From contig JAKISG010000005.1 of the NCBI GenBank assembly GCA_021648755.1, positions 65,133-129,132 on the forward strand: a stretch of DNA of 64,000 nt. Reading direction: 5' to 3'. The notes beneath the pieces are model-generated. The model was given only the letters and a program-made list of their open reading frames with translations. It did not search any database and was not told the DNA's origin. How positions within the stretch are numbered: position 1 is the stretch's first letter; each line of letters begins with the position of its first letter. This document shows, in pieces, positions 17,727-26,307 of this stretch. The translations under genes and the position numbers were made by a program. This DNA comes from Flavobacteriaceae bacterium (lineage in GTDB: Bacteria; Bacteroidota; Bacteroidia; Flavobacteriales; Flavobacteriaceae).

Positions 17727-17753
17727 CGTTAAAATTAATGGTTAATTTTATCG
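17727..17753. terminator. Hairpin between the DUF4835 gene and mutS
   Basis: CGTTAAAATTAA pairs with TTAATTTTATCG around a TGG loop (one mismatch). It is placed between two convergent gene ends. It is AT-rich, so termination strength is uncertain. Confidence 0.6.
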
Positions 17754-17774
17754 CAACAATGATTTTAAACTAAA

Positions 17775-20399
17775 CTATTTATTTCTTACTAACATTCGTT
17801 TAATCTCATTGAGTTTCATTAAAGCTTCGATTGGTGTTAAAGTATCTATATTAGTATTTAATATTTCTTCTTTAATTTCTTCTAAAAGCGGATCGTCTAA
17901 TTTAAAAAAACTCAATTGTACATTTTCTTCAGTTGCTTTTTTGAGTTTTTCTTTTATATCTTCAGAAGCATGACTTTTCTCTAAGCGTTTTAGTATTTTA
18001 TTGGCTCTATGAATTACTGGGCTTGGCATTCCTGCCAACTTTGCAACATGAATACCAAAACTATGTTCTGAACCTCCAGAAACTAACTTTCTAAGAAAAA
18101 TTACATTGTCTTTTAGTTCTTTTACTGAAACATTAAAGTTTTTTATGCGCTCAAAAGTTTCGGTCATATCATTTAGTTCATGATAATGCGTGGCGAATAA
18201 AGTTTTTGCTTTTGTTGGGTGTTCATGTAAGTATGCAGCAATTGCCCAAGCAATAGAGATACCATCATAAGTACTTGTTCCACGACCAATTTCATCTAAT
18301 AAAATTAAACTTCTATCAGATAAATTATTTAGAATACTTGCCGTTTCGTTCATTTCTACCATAAATGTAGATTCACCCATAGAAATATTATCACTTGCAC
18401 CAACACGTGTAAATATTTTGTCAACAAGACCAATCTTGGCTTGTTGAGCAGGAACGTAAGAACCCATCTGTGCTAATAAAACAATCAATGCTGTTTGGCG
18501 TAAAATAGCTGATTTACCACTCATATTTGGACCAGTTATCATAATTATTTGCTGTTGATTTCGATTCAAAACCAAATCGTTTGCAATATACTCTTCGCCA
18601 ATAGGCAATTGTTTTTCAATAACAGGATGTCTTCCGTTTTTAATTTCTAAATCGGTAGATTCGTCTATTATTGGTCTAACGTAATTGTTGGTCATAGCCG
18701 TTTTTGCAAATGAAAAAAGGCAATCTAATTTTGCAATTTGTTGTGCATTTTGTTGTACTTGCTTTAAATATTTTAGCATAAAAGCCAACAATTGTTGATA
18801 TATTTCTTGTTCTAGTTTACCTATTTTTTCTTCAGCACCTAAAATTTTTATTTCATACTCTTTTAACTCTTCAGTAATGTATCTTTCTGCAGAAACTAAC
18901 GTTTGTTTTCTAATCCATTCTTCTGGTACTTTGTCTTTATGTGTATTTCTTACTTCAATATAATAACCAAAAACGTTATTCATAGCAATTTTTAATGAAG
19001 AAATACCCGTACGCTCGGTTTCTCTTTTGAGCATGTTTTCTAAATATTGTTTGCCATTAGCCGATATTTCACGTAAATCGTCTAGTTCTTGATTGACTTT
19101 TTCTGCAATAGCATTACCTTTTGTAATATGAACTGGTGAGTCATCATTTAAAACACGATCAATTTCTTGGATTAATTCAATACAAAAATGTAAATTTTTA
19201 CCTATTTCTTTAAGGGAATTGTTAGTGCTTTTCACAGCAGCAGTTTTAATAGGTGAAATTGCTTTTAAAGAGTTTTTTAAAAGTACGGCTTCCCTCGGGT
19301 TTATTTTACCAGTTGCAACTTTAGAAATCAACCGTTCAATATCACTTATTTGATTGATTTGATAACTTACCGTTTTGTAAAAATCAGTATTATCTATTAC
19401 ATATTTTACAACTTCATGTCGGCTTTTAATTTGTACAATATTTTTGAGAGGTAATGCCAACCAGCGTTTTAATAAACGCCCACCCATTGGCGAAATAGTT
19501 TGGTCAATAACATTTAAAAGTGTAACTGATGCCTCCGAAGTACCATAATATAATTCTAAATTGCGTATAGTAAACCGATCCATCCAAACATAATTATCTT
19601 CTAAAATTCTAGAAATATGTGTAATGTGTGCTAATTTTTTATGCTGTGTTTCAGAAAGATAAAAAAGTATTGCTCCACAGGCAATTACTCCATTTTTTAA
19701 ATCATCAATACCAAAACCTTTAAACGATTTTATATTGAATTGATTTTGTAAAACTTCGTTTGCATAATCGGTATTAAAAACCCAATCATCTAAATAAAAA
19801 GTTTGAAACTTCTCTCCAAAAATAGTTAAAAAATCTTGTTTAAATTGTTTTTGTACCAAGATTTCACTAGGTCTAAAATTTTGTAATAATTTATCGATAT
19901 ATTCCTCATTTCCTTGTGCCGTTAAAAATTCGCCTGTAGAAATATCTAGAAAAGAAGCACCTAATTGTTTTTGCAACCCTTTTCTAGTTTTTGAAAAATG
20001 GATTGCAGCTAAAAAATTATTAGTATTTGCTTGTAAAACATCATCATGTAGAGATACACCAGGTGTAATAATTTCAGTAACACCACGTTTTACAATGGTT
20101 TTAGTCATTTTAGGGTCTTCTAACTGGTCGCAAATAGCAATACGCAAACCTGCTTTAACTAATTTAGGTAAATAGGTATTTATAGAGTGATGCGGAAAGC
20201 CTGCCAAGGCAGTTTCGTTTGGAGAACCAGCACCTCTTTTAGTTAAAGTAATATTTAATATTTTAGATGCTTTTATAGCGTCTTCGGCAAAGGTTTCGTA
20301 GAAATCACCAACTCTAAATAACAACATAGCATCAGGGTATTTTGCCTTAATACCATTGTATTGCTTCATTAAAGGAGATATTTTTTTTGCGGTTACCAA
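17775..20399 (-). CDS. mutS: DNA mismatch repair protein MutS
   Basis: About 874 residues. The mismatch-reading motif is in VGDFYETFAEDA (Phe-Tyr-Glu), and the ATPase has Walker A TGPNMSGKSA, ESTFMVEM, Walker B LILLDEIGRGTSTYDG and the ATHYHEL signature. The frame runs upstream to 20453, but a strong promoter (-7 box at 20422-20429) lies inside that extension. I therefore place the start at the TTG at 20399 (MVTAKKISPLMKQYN), with the ATG at 20369 (MKQYN) as an alternative. It is monocistronic; mutL is not in the window. Confidence 0.95.
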   Translation of the reverse strand: MVTAKKISPLMKQYNGIKAKYPDAMLLFRVGDFYETFAEDAIKASKILNITLTKRGAGSPNETALAGFPHHSINTYLPKLVKAGLRIAICDQLEDPKMTKTIVKRGVTEIITPGVSLHDDVLQANTNNFLAAIHFSKTRKGLQKQLGASFLDISTGEFLTAQGNEEYIDKLLQNFRPSEILVQKQFKQDFLTIFGEKFQTFYLDDWVFNTDYANEVLQNQFNIKSFKGFGIDDLKNGVIACGAILFYLSETQHKKLAHITHISRILEDNYVWMDRFTIRNLELYYGTSEASVTLLNVIDQTISPMGGRLLKRWLALPLKNIVQIKSRHEVVKYVIDNTDFYKTVSYQINQISDIERLISKVATGKINPREAVLLKNSLKAISPIKTAAVKSTNNSLKEIGKNLHFCIELIQEIDRVLNDDSPVHITKGNAIAEKVNQELDDLREISANGKQYLENMLKRETERTGISSLKIAMNNVFGYYIEVRNTHKDKVPEEWIRKQTLVSAERYITEELKEYEIKILGAEEKIGKLEQEIYQQLLAFMLKYLKQVQQNAQQIAKLDCLFSFAKTAMTNNYVRPIIDESTDLEIKNGRHPVIEKQLPIGEEYIANDLVLNRNQQQIIMITGPNMSGKSAILRQTALIVLLAQMGSYVPAQQAKIGLVDKIFTRVGASDNISMGESTFMVEMNETASILNNLSDRSLILLDEIGRGTSTYDGISIAWAIAAYLHEHPTKAKTLFATHYHELNDMTETFERIKNFNVSVKELKDNVIFLRKLVSGGSEHSFGIHVAKLAGMPSPVIHRANKILKRLEKSHASEDIKEKLKKATEENVQLSFFKLDDPLLEEIKEEILNTNIDTLTPIEALMKLNEIKRMLVRNK

Positions 20400-20421
20400 T
20401 TTGAATATATTTAATAAGTGA

Positions 20422-20454
20422 CAAATATAATAGTTTTCACATAAAGGGTACAAA
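20422..20454 (-). promoter_or_regulatory. Promoter of mutS (TTTG-N21-TATATTTG)
   Basis: On the minus strand a TTTG is followed after 21 nt by TATATTTG, a good match to the Bacteroidota promoter. It lies 22 nt before the TTG start at 20399 and rules out the longer reading frame. Confidence 0.7.
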
Positions 20455-20539
20455 GATTAAAAACAACAAAGGTTAGAAAGTTATTAACTAACTAATCATT
20501 TTTAAAAAAATTAGAATAAATTTTTTTAGTATAAAAAAA

Positions 20540-21403
20540 CTAAATTTTACCTAGATAACGCTTAGGGGTAGTTCCAAATTTTTTCTTAAAAGCTGAAATA
20601 AAGTGACTAGAAGTACTGTATCCAATTAGACCACTTATTTCGGTTACATTATACTTTTTAGATTCTAATAATTTACGAGAATAATCTAATTTATAGTCAA
20701 TTAAAAAGTTAAATACCGTTTCTCCATAAATGTGCTTAAAACCATCTTTTAATTTTTTTAAGGTAAGTCCTATTTCATTGGCCAATTCATTTAAACTTGG
20801 TGGCTCTGCCATACGATCGATAATAATTTCTTTGGCTTTTTTTATTTTTAATACATTATCTTCATCTTCTAAAAAAGGACAACTTTCATCATTATCACCA
20901 GATAAATTAAAATATAAACTAAGTAACTCATAAACTTTACCTTTACTGTATAATTTCTCTAGAGATTGATGTATTTTGTGTTTAAATAATTGATTTAAAA
21001 CGACCATTTCTTTAGGTAATAAATCTTTTGCAGAATAGTATTTTTTATTTTCATTATCTAAAAAACTGATGTGTTTAGTAAACTCAGAAAAAAATGAATG
21101 AAATTTTGAAATGGCAATTAATAAAATAATAATTTTAGAATTACTGTAAACTTCAATATTAATAGGTAACTCTTTTTGTGGATTAAACATTACTAAAGAT
21201 TTATTTTCATGAATGTCTATAGTATAATTACCATTATTATATAGTAATTTTCCTTTACCATTTAAACCAAAAAAAAGTTGAATGTAATTGGTAGTTACTT
21301 CTTTTTTAAATAATTGATTTATTGAAGTACTATTTTCAATTTTTAGAAGTAAAAACCCATCTTCTAATGTTATTTTTATTAGATTTTTATCGTTGTTTTT
21401 CAT
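20540..21403 (-). CDS. AraC-family transcriptional regulator
   Basis: A 287-residue protein. Residues about 190-285 form the double helix-turn-helix of AraC/XylS regulators (SLNELANEIGLTLKKLKDGF, then ISGLIGYSTSSHFISAFKKKFG and TPKRYL). The N-terminal 180 residues have a beta-rich, cupin-like look and no cysteines suggesting metal binding. It is divergent from moaD; the shared 207-bp region carries a palindrome at 21537-21555. It may control moaD or a lost molybdenum-cofactor cluster, but the ligand is unknown. Confidence 0.9.
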   Translation of the reverse strand: MKNNDKNLIKITLEDGFLLLKIENSTSINQLFKKEVTTNYIQLFFGLNGKGKLLYNNGNYTIDIHENKSLVMFNPQKELPINIEVYSNSKIIILLIAISKFHSFFSEFTKHISFLDNENKKYYSAKDLLPKEMVVLNQLFKHKIHQSLEKLYSKGKVYELLSLYFNLSGDNDESCPFLEDEDNVLKIKKAKEIIIDRMAEPPSLNELANEIGLTLKKLKDGFKHIYGETVFNFLIDYKLDYSRKLLESKKYNVTEISGLIGYSTSSHFISAFKKKFGTTPKRYLGKI

Positions 21404-21433
21404 TATGAACTTTTAAAAACTTTAGTAAAAAAA

Positions 21434-21441
21434 CAAATGTA
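21434..21441 (-). promoter_or_regulatory. -7 box (TACATTTG) of the araC-type gene
   Basis: TAnnTTTG on the minus strand, 31 nt before the start at 21403. Confidence 0.5.
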
Positions 21442-21536
21442 GTCTATTTTTAATTAGATTTTTATCGAAACATTTATTTTTATCAAATTTTATTTTCAAA
21501 CTTTAGACTGTAAAAATTTAAATTTTACTATTTACC

Positions 21537-21555
21537 TAATCTAAAAATTAGATTA
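21537..21555. repeat. Palindrome between the AraC-type gene and moaD
   Basis: TAATCTAA and TTAGATTA are exact complements around a 3-nt centre, nearly extended by flanking CC and GG. It lies 44 bp upstream of the moaD -7 box, a plausible operator position for the divergent regulator. It could instead be a small hairpin. Confidence 0.55.
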
Positions 21556-21598
21556 AGGATTTTAATTAATTTATCTTAAATATTTATAAATTGTTCCG

Positions 21599-21606
21599 TA
21601 TTTTTG
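21599..21606 (+). promoter_or_regulatory. -7 box (TATTTTTG) directly before moaD
   Basis: TAnnTTTG match ending 4 nt before the moaD ATG. If used, transcription would begin at or near the start codon (leaderless mRNA). Confidence 0.4.
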
Positions 21607-21610
21607 AAAA

Positions 21611-21850
21611 ATGGAAATTAAAATTTTATTTTTTGGAATAATTAAAGACATCATTAATAAGAGTAGTCTTGAAATGAAAATAAATAATACTATTTCAATT
21701 TCTGAATTAAAAATTATTTTTTTTGAGAATTTCCCGAAACTAAAAGATTATAATTTCACGGTTGCTGTTAATGAAGTTTACCAAGAAGATACATTTATGA
21801 TTAAAAATAAAGATATTATTGCTTTAATTCCTCCTGTTTCTGGCGGTTAA
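21611..21850 (+). CDS. moaD: MoaD/ThiS-family sulfur carrier (MoaD)
   Basis: A 79-residue beta-grasp protein ending in the Gly-Gly tail (ALIPPVSGG) that is thiocarboxylated to donate sulfur. The PPVSGG end fits MoaD, the small subunit of molybdopterin synthase, better than ThiS. The expected partners (moaE, moaA, moaC, a MoeB-type activator) are not next to it: pgk follows. It is therefore either an orphan, a remnant of a lost cofactor cluster, or a partner of genes elsewhere. It is intact with no stops. Confidence 0.85.
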   Translation: MEIKILFFGIIKDIINKSSLEMKINNTISISELKIIFFENFPKLKDYNFTVAVNEVYQEDTFMIKNKDIIALIPPVSGG

Positions 21851-21965
21851 TTTCAACGTATCATTGAATTTGGTTTATTATAGTGGATAATTTCTACCAT
21901 TTTCTAATTTTTAAACTAGAGCGAATTAGGAATACCAAAATAAAAGAATGAAAACCTATATTTAG

Positions 21966-21999
21966 TTTGAGAGTATATCATTTAAAAACAATACTTTTG
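21966..21999 (+). promoter_or_regulatory. Promoter of pgk (TTTG-N22-TACTTTTG)
   Basis: TTTG at 21966-21969 and TACTTTTG at 21992-21999, 19 nt before the pgk ATG. A good Bacteroidota-type match. Confidence 0.65.
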
Positions 22000-22018
22000 T
22001 TTAAACAAACTTTCAGAA

Positions 22019-23206
22019 ATGATTACCATAAACGATTTCAATTTTAAAGATAAAAAAGCATTAATTCGAGTTGATTTTAACGTTCCGTTAAATCAAAAAT
22101 TAGAGGTTACAGATACTACAAGAATTGAAGCAGTAGAAGCTACTATTTCTAAAATATTAAAAGATGGTGGAAAGGTGATTTTAATGTCGCACTTAGGAAG
22201 ACCTAAAGCTAAAGAAGATAAATTTTCATTAAGACACCTTATTTCTAAAGTTGAAGCAATTATAGATAGAAAGGTTAGATTTGTATCTGATTGTATAGGA
22301 AATGAAGTAGAAACGGAAGTCAAAAATTTAAAAAATGGAGAAATTCTCTTATTAGAAAACCTACGTTTCTATAAAGAAGAAAAAGAGGGCAATATTGACT
22401 TTGCTAAACAATTAGCAAAACTAGGTGATATTTATGTAAATGATGCTTTTGGCTCTGCACATAGAGCACATGCTTCAACAGCGATTATCGCTCAATTTTT
22501 TTCTAAAAACAAGTGTTTTGGCTTACTTTTAGCTAAGGAGATTACAAGCATTAACCAAATTTTAAACAATAGCAAAAAACCCGTAACAGCAATTATTGGT
22601 GGCGCAAAAGTAGCATCTAAAATAGAGGTAATTAATCATATTATGGATAAGGTTGATACTATTATTATTGGTGGTGGTATGGCATTTACATTTATAAAAG
22701 CACAAGGAGGAAATATTGGTAATTCTTTAGTAGAAGATGATAAATTAGAACTTGCTTTAGAAATATTAGCAAAAGCAAAAGAAAAGAAAACAAGAATTTA
22801 TTTACCAATAGATGTGATTGCTGCAGATGCTTTTAGCAACGATGCAAATACAATGATTATTGAAGCAAATGAGATACCTGATGGTTGGATGGGTCTAGAC
22901 ACTGGTCCAAAAACAAACATTGGTAATGCTTTTGTGATAGCAGGTTCAAAAACTATTTTATGGAACGGACCTTTAGGTGTTTTTGAGATGAAAAGTTTTG
23001 AAAAAGGAACTAAAGAATTGGGTTTTGCTATTATAGATGCAACTGCAGAAGGCGCATTTTCTTTAGTTGGTGGTGGCGACTCAGTTGCTGCAGTAAAACA
23101 ATTTAATTTTGCAGACAAAGTGAGTTATGTTTCTACTGGTGGTGGAGCTATGTTAGAAATGTTAGAAGGAAGAAAATTGCCTGGTATTGAAGCAATTTTA
23201 AATTAA
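22019..23206 (+). CDS. pgk: Phosphoglycerate kinase
   Basis: A 395-residue glycolytic enzyme moving phosphate between 1,3-bisphosphoglycerate and ADP. Motifs in order: ALIRVDFNVPLN near residue 14, MSHLGRPK, LLENLRFYKEE, NDAFGSAHRAHAST, GGAKVASKI, and the C-terminal nucleotide loop VGGGDSVAAV with STGGGAMLE. Length is normal. It has its own promoter and stands alone. Confidence 0.97.
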   Translation: MITINDFNFKDKKALIRVDFNVPLNQKLEVTDTTRIEAVEATISKILKDGGKVILMSHLGRPKAKEDKFSLRHLISKVEAIIDRKVRFVSDCIGNEVETEVKNLKNGEILLLENLRFYKEEKEGNIDFAKQLAKLGDIYVNDAFGSAHRAHASTAIIAQFFSKNKCFGLLLAKEITSINQILNNSKKPVTAIIGGAKVASKIEVINHIMDKVDTIIIGGGMAFTFIKAQGGNIGNSLVEDDKLELALEILAKAKEKKTRIYLPIDVIAADAFSNDANTMIIEANEIPDGWMGLDTGPKTNIGNAFVIAGSKTILWNGPLGVFEMKSFEKGTKELGFAIIDATAEGAFSLVGGGDSVAAVKQFNFADKVSYVSTGGGAMLEMLEGRKLPGIEAILN

Positions 23207-23268
23207 TTTTTAAATAGACTATTTCTAAAACTAGAATAATTTTCTTCCAAATTAACACTTATCAAAAT

Positions 23269-23886
23269 CTATTTTACATTACGTTGTTTATTAATTTCAT
23301 CTTGTAATTTACGTCTTAAAACTTGTTCGCGTTCTAAAGAATTTTTTTTATGTGTTTCAAATTCATCTTCAATTTCAGCCAATGTTGATTTTGCATTTTT
23401 TGTAACGCTATGACTACTTTTAAAACGAAATAAAAAGAATAAAGTAGTAATTAATAAACCTAAAATTATAGACCATAAAATACTATTATAGATTGCTTTA
23501 CTCATTCTTAAACCAAATAAACCAATAGAATCTTTATCCTCAGATGCTTTAGTTAAGTCTGTATTAGCAGTACTTATAACCTCATTTAATTTTTTTATCT
23601 CCGTTTTTTGAGTTTGAATTTTTAACTGTGCATTGTTAAATTTTTTAGTAGCTGCAATTAATGAATCTTTAAAATTTTTTGAAAATTTATTTAAATTAAG
23701 TTGCCTAATATTTTTAAAATTTTGAAAACTAGGTGATTTAGAAATTAAAATAGTAAACTGATTTTCAATACTTTCACTAGATAATGCCTTATTAATTAGT
23801 TCTTGATTCTTTACAGCTTGTCCAAAACTAATAATGCAGATTAACAATGTTGTTATTACCAATAGGGATTTTTTCGTAATTTTCAT
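23269..23886 (-). CDS. Membrane-anchored coiled-coil protein of unknown function
   Basis: A 205-residue protein with a signal peptide (about residues 1-22, ending SFGQA) and a Lys/Asp-rich helical region. A coiled coil (about 80-120) is followed by one membrane helix (about 135-158, SILWSIILGLLITTLFFLF) and a charged helical C-terminus (EIEDEFETHKKNSLEREQ). Similar flavobacterial proteins are sometimes labelled tRNA (guanine-N1)-methyltransferase; nothing here supports that (no SPOUT fold motif, wrong topology). It is divergent from a TonB receptor. Confidence 0.8.
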   Translation of the reverse strand: MKITKKSLLVITTLLICIISFGQAVKNQELINKALSSESIENQFTILISKSPSFQNFKNIRQLNLNKFSKNFKDSLIAATKKFNNAQLKIQTQKTEIKKLNEVISTANTDLTKASEDKDSIGLFGLRMSKAIYNSILWSIILGLLITTLFFLFRFKSSHSVTKNAKSTLAEIEDEFETHKKNSLEREQVLRRKLQDEINKQRNVK

Positions 23887-23906
23887 ATTTGAGTTATTTG
23901 TAAAGA

Positions 23907-23914
23907 CAAAGTTA
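23907..23914 (-). promoter_or_regulatory. -7 box (TAACTTTG) of the coiled-coil membrane protein gene
   Basis: TAnnTTTG on the minus strand, 21 nt before the start at 23886. Confidence 0.5.
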
Positions 23915-23990
23915 ATTATTTTTTAAACTTTTGTCGTCAATTTTGTTATTTATTTTTAATTATTTAGATAGGTCACAAATAATAATTTAA

Positions 23991-23998
23991 TATTTTTG
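23991..23998 (+). promoter_or_regulatory. -7 box (TATTTTTG) of the TonB receptor gene
   Basis: TAnnTTTG match, 21 nt before the ATG at 24020. There is no room for a cobalamin riboswitch in this short divergent region. Confidence 0.5.
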
Positions 23999-24019
23999 AC
24001 GAAAATTTAAAAATAACAA

Positions 24020-25840
24020 ATGATTAAAAATTTTAGAATACTAATTTTTCTTTTTTTAACTTATGCTATAAAAGCGCAAGAAATTAAACAAGACTCCTTA
24101 AATGAAGTAGTAGTGACTTCAAGCAGAATTGATTTACCGTTTTCTAAAAACTCAAGAACAATTACTATAATTAATGCGGAACAAATTCAAAATAGTGTAG
24201 CAACTAATGTAGCAGATTTATTACAAGAAGTTGCAGGGGTTGATGTAAGAAGAAGAGGAGTTGACGGTATGCAATCTGATATTTACATACGTGGAGGTCA
24301 TTTTAATCAAACTTTAATTCTAATTGATGGTATAAAAACTGAAGACCCACAAACTGGTCATCATAGTATGAATATTATGATGCCTTTAGAGAATATAGAG
24401 CGCATTGAAATCATAAAAGGACCAGCTGCAAGAATATTTGGACAAAATGCATTTACTGGCGCAATAAATATTGTAACCAAGAGCAACGTAAAAAAAAAAC
24501 TCAGTTTAGCAGTTAATTATGGCTCTTACGAGCAAAAAAGCATAAGTCTAACAGCGACTAATGATTTTAATTATGCAAATATGCAGGTAAATTATAATTA
24601 TGCTGAAAGTGAAGGTTATCGAGAAAATACAGATTTTAAAAATCATAATGTTTTTTTAAAAAGCAGTTTTAAGACTAAAAAAAATTCGATAAATATATTA
24701 GCAACTTTTGCAGATAGAAAGTTTGGTGCAAATAATTTTTACACAAACAATGTCGCTTTTAATGAATACGAAGAAACTCAAACAAGTTTAGTAGGGGTTT
24801 CTACAAAATACAATTTTAACAAATTTCAAATTAAACCAAAAATTTATTGGAGGCGTAATCAGGATATGTTTTTATTAAAACGTAAAAATCCAGAATTTTC
24901 TAGAAATTTTAATATTTCAAACAAAATAGGTGCAGAAATAAACACGTCATATAAATCAAAAATTGGAACAACTGGTTTAGGTTTAGATGTTGCTAAAGTT
25001 TCATTGTCTAGTAATAATTTAGGCGATCAAGAAAGAACGATGTTAACAGCATTTTTAGAACATCGTTTTCAGTTAGCAAATAATAGGTTAGATATAACCC
25101 CTGGTGTTTCCATTAGTTATTTTTCAGATTTTGAATCAAATATTTTTCCAGGATTTGATATAGGTTATAAAGTAAATACTAATTTTAAATTGTACTGGAA
25201 TTTTGGTTACTCATATAGGGTACCAACCTACATAGAGCTGTATGTTAATATTCCTAATTTTCTTTCTGGAAATGAAAATTTAGAACAAGAAAAAGCAGTT
25301 TCACAAGAAATGGGTTTTAAATACAACAAAAATAATTTTAAATTAAGTGGCGCTATTTTTAATAGAGTAGCCACTAATTTAATAGATTATATTAAAGAAA
25401 ATCAAGACAGCCCGTTTTTTATAGCACAAAATTTAAGAAAAATAACGACACAAGGTTTTGAAGTAAATGCTAATTATGAGTTTGAAATTTTAAACTTGAA
25501 GCAGCAATTAAATTTGGGCTATACTTTTTTAAATGATGATTATAAGGGTACTAATGTTTTTGCATCTAGATATTTAATTAATACATCTATAAAACATCAT
25601 TTTACTACAAGTTTACAAACTCAGTTTTTTAAAAATGTACGGCAAAGTATAATTTATAAATACGTAGAAAGACCTTTAAATAATTATAATGTAGTTGATG
25701 CAAAAGTAAGTTTACAATTAGCTGATTTTAGAATTTTTGCATTAGTAAATAATATTTTTAATACTGAATATATAGAGCAAGCAAACATACTGATGCCAAA
25801 AGGTAATTTAATTTTTGGGGTGCAATATGAATTTGATTAA
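24020..25840 (+). CDS. TonB-dependent outer-membrane receptor (BtuB/CirA-like size)
   Basis: A 606-residue receptor with a signal peptide (about 1-19). A TonB-box-like segment (LNEVVVTSSRI) leads to the plug domain (NVADLLQEVAGVDVRRRGVDG; IRGGHFNQTLILIDGI; IERIEIIKGPAA; GQNAFTGAINIVTK), and then a beta-barrel ends in an aromatic/charged residue series. It lacks the N-terminal carboxypeptidase-like domain found in larger Bacteroidota receptors and has no SusD partner. The substrate is unknown (vitamin B12 or an iron chelate are usual for this size). An Mpo1-like gene follows after 61 nt. Confidence 0.9.
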   Translation: MIKNFRILIFLFLTYAIKAQEIKQDSLNEVVVTSSRIDLPFSKNSRTITIINAEQIQNSVATNVADLLQEVAGVDVRRRGVDGMQSDIYIRGGHFNQTLILIDGIKTEDPQTGHHSMNIMMPLENIERIEIIKGPAARIFGQNAFTGAINIVTKSNVKKKLSLAVNYGSYEQKSISLTATNDFNYANMQVNYNYAESEGYRENTDFKNHNVFLKSSFKTKKNSINILATFADRKFGANNFYTNNVAFNEYEETQTSLVGVSTKYNFNKFQIKPKIYWRRNQDMFLLKRKNPEFSRNFNISNKIGAEINTSYKSKIGTTGLGLDVAKVSLSSNNLGDQERTMLTAFLEHRFQLANNRLDITPGVSISYFSDFESNIFPGFDIGYKVNTNFKLYWNFGYSYRVPTYIELYVNIPNFLSGNENLEQEKAVSQEMGFKYNKNNFKLSGAIFNRVATNLIDYIKENQDSPFFIAQNLRKITTQGFEVNANYEFEILNLKQQLNLGYTFLNDDYKGTNVFASRYLINTSIKHHFTTSLQTQFFKNVRQSIIYKYVERPLNNYNVVDAKVSLQLADFRIFALVNNIFNTEYIEQANILMPKGNLIFGVQYEFD

Positions 25841-25901
25841 ATTGTACTAATAATTATTTTAAACTTTAGATGTTTATGACATTTTACATTCAAAAAACAT
25901 A

Positions 25902-26228
25902 ATGCCAAAAGAAATTAAAACTTACGAAGAATTTTACTTATTTTATTTAAAAGAACATAGTAATAAAATGTGTAGGGCATTACATTTTATAGGCACTACA
26001 ATTGTACTTGCTTTAGTTGTAACTGCAATAATTCATTTAGATCCTAATTGGTTAATATTTGTGCCTATTTCTGGTTATGGTTTTGCATGGGTTGGTCATT
26101 TTTTTTTCGAAAAAAATAAACCTACCTCTTTTGCATATCCGTTATGGAGTTTTAAATCAGATTTTAAAATGTATTTTGAAATTCTTAATGGTAAAATAAG
26201 TTTAGATGCATCTCAAGATAATATGTAA
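25902..26228 (+). CDS. Mpo1-like (DUF962) membrane protein
   Basis: A 108-residue protein of the DUF962/Mpo1 family. It shows the conserved starts FYLFYLKEHSNKMCRALHFIGT and GFAWVGHFFFEKNKPTSFAYPLWSFKSDFKMY (split motif), with two hydrophobic helices between. Yeast Mpo1 is an iron-dependent dioxygenase in 2-hydroxy fatty acid breakdown; conserved histidines (RALHF, WVGHFF) are kept here. The bacterial role is inferred only. The gene is probably co-transcribed with the preceding TonB receptor. Confidence 0.88.
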   Translation: MPKEIKTYEEFYLFYLKEHSNKMCRALHFIGTTIVLALVVTAIIHLDPNWLIFVPISGYGFAWVGHFFFEKNKPTSFAYPLWSFKSDFKMYFEILNGKISLDASQDNM

Positions 26229-26307
26229 ATTTTTTTAGTAGAAAACAAACATTTTAATATTATTATTTTGACAGAATTAATTAATTTGATTTAAAGAAGT
26301 GTTAAAA

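Noticed and set aside
23269..23886. tRNA (guanine-N1)-methyltransferase label for the coiled-coil protein
   Set aside because: It has a signal peptide, one membrane helix and no SPOUT motif; the label appears to be a carried-over misannotation.
23887..24019. Possible cobalamin riboswitch before the TonB receptor
   Set aside because: The divergent space is only 133 nt and holds two promoter boxes; no B12-box-like core was found.
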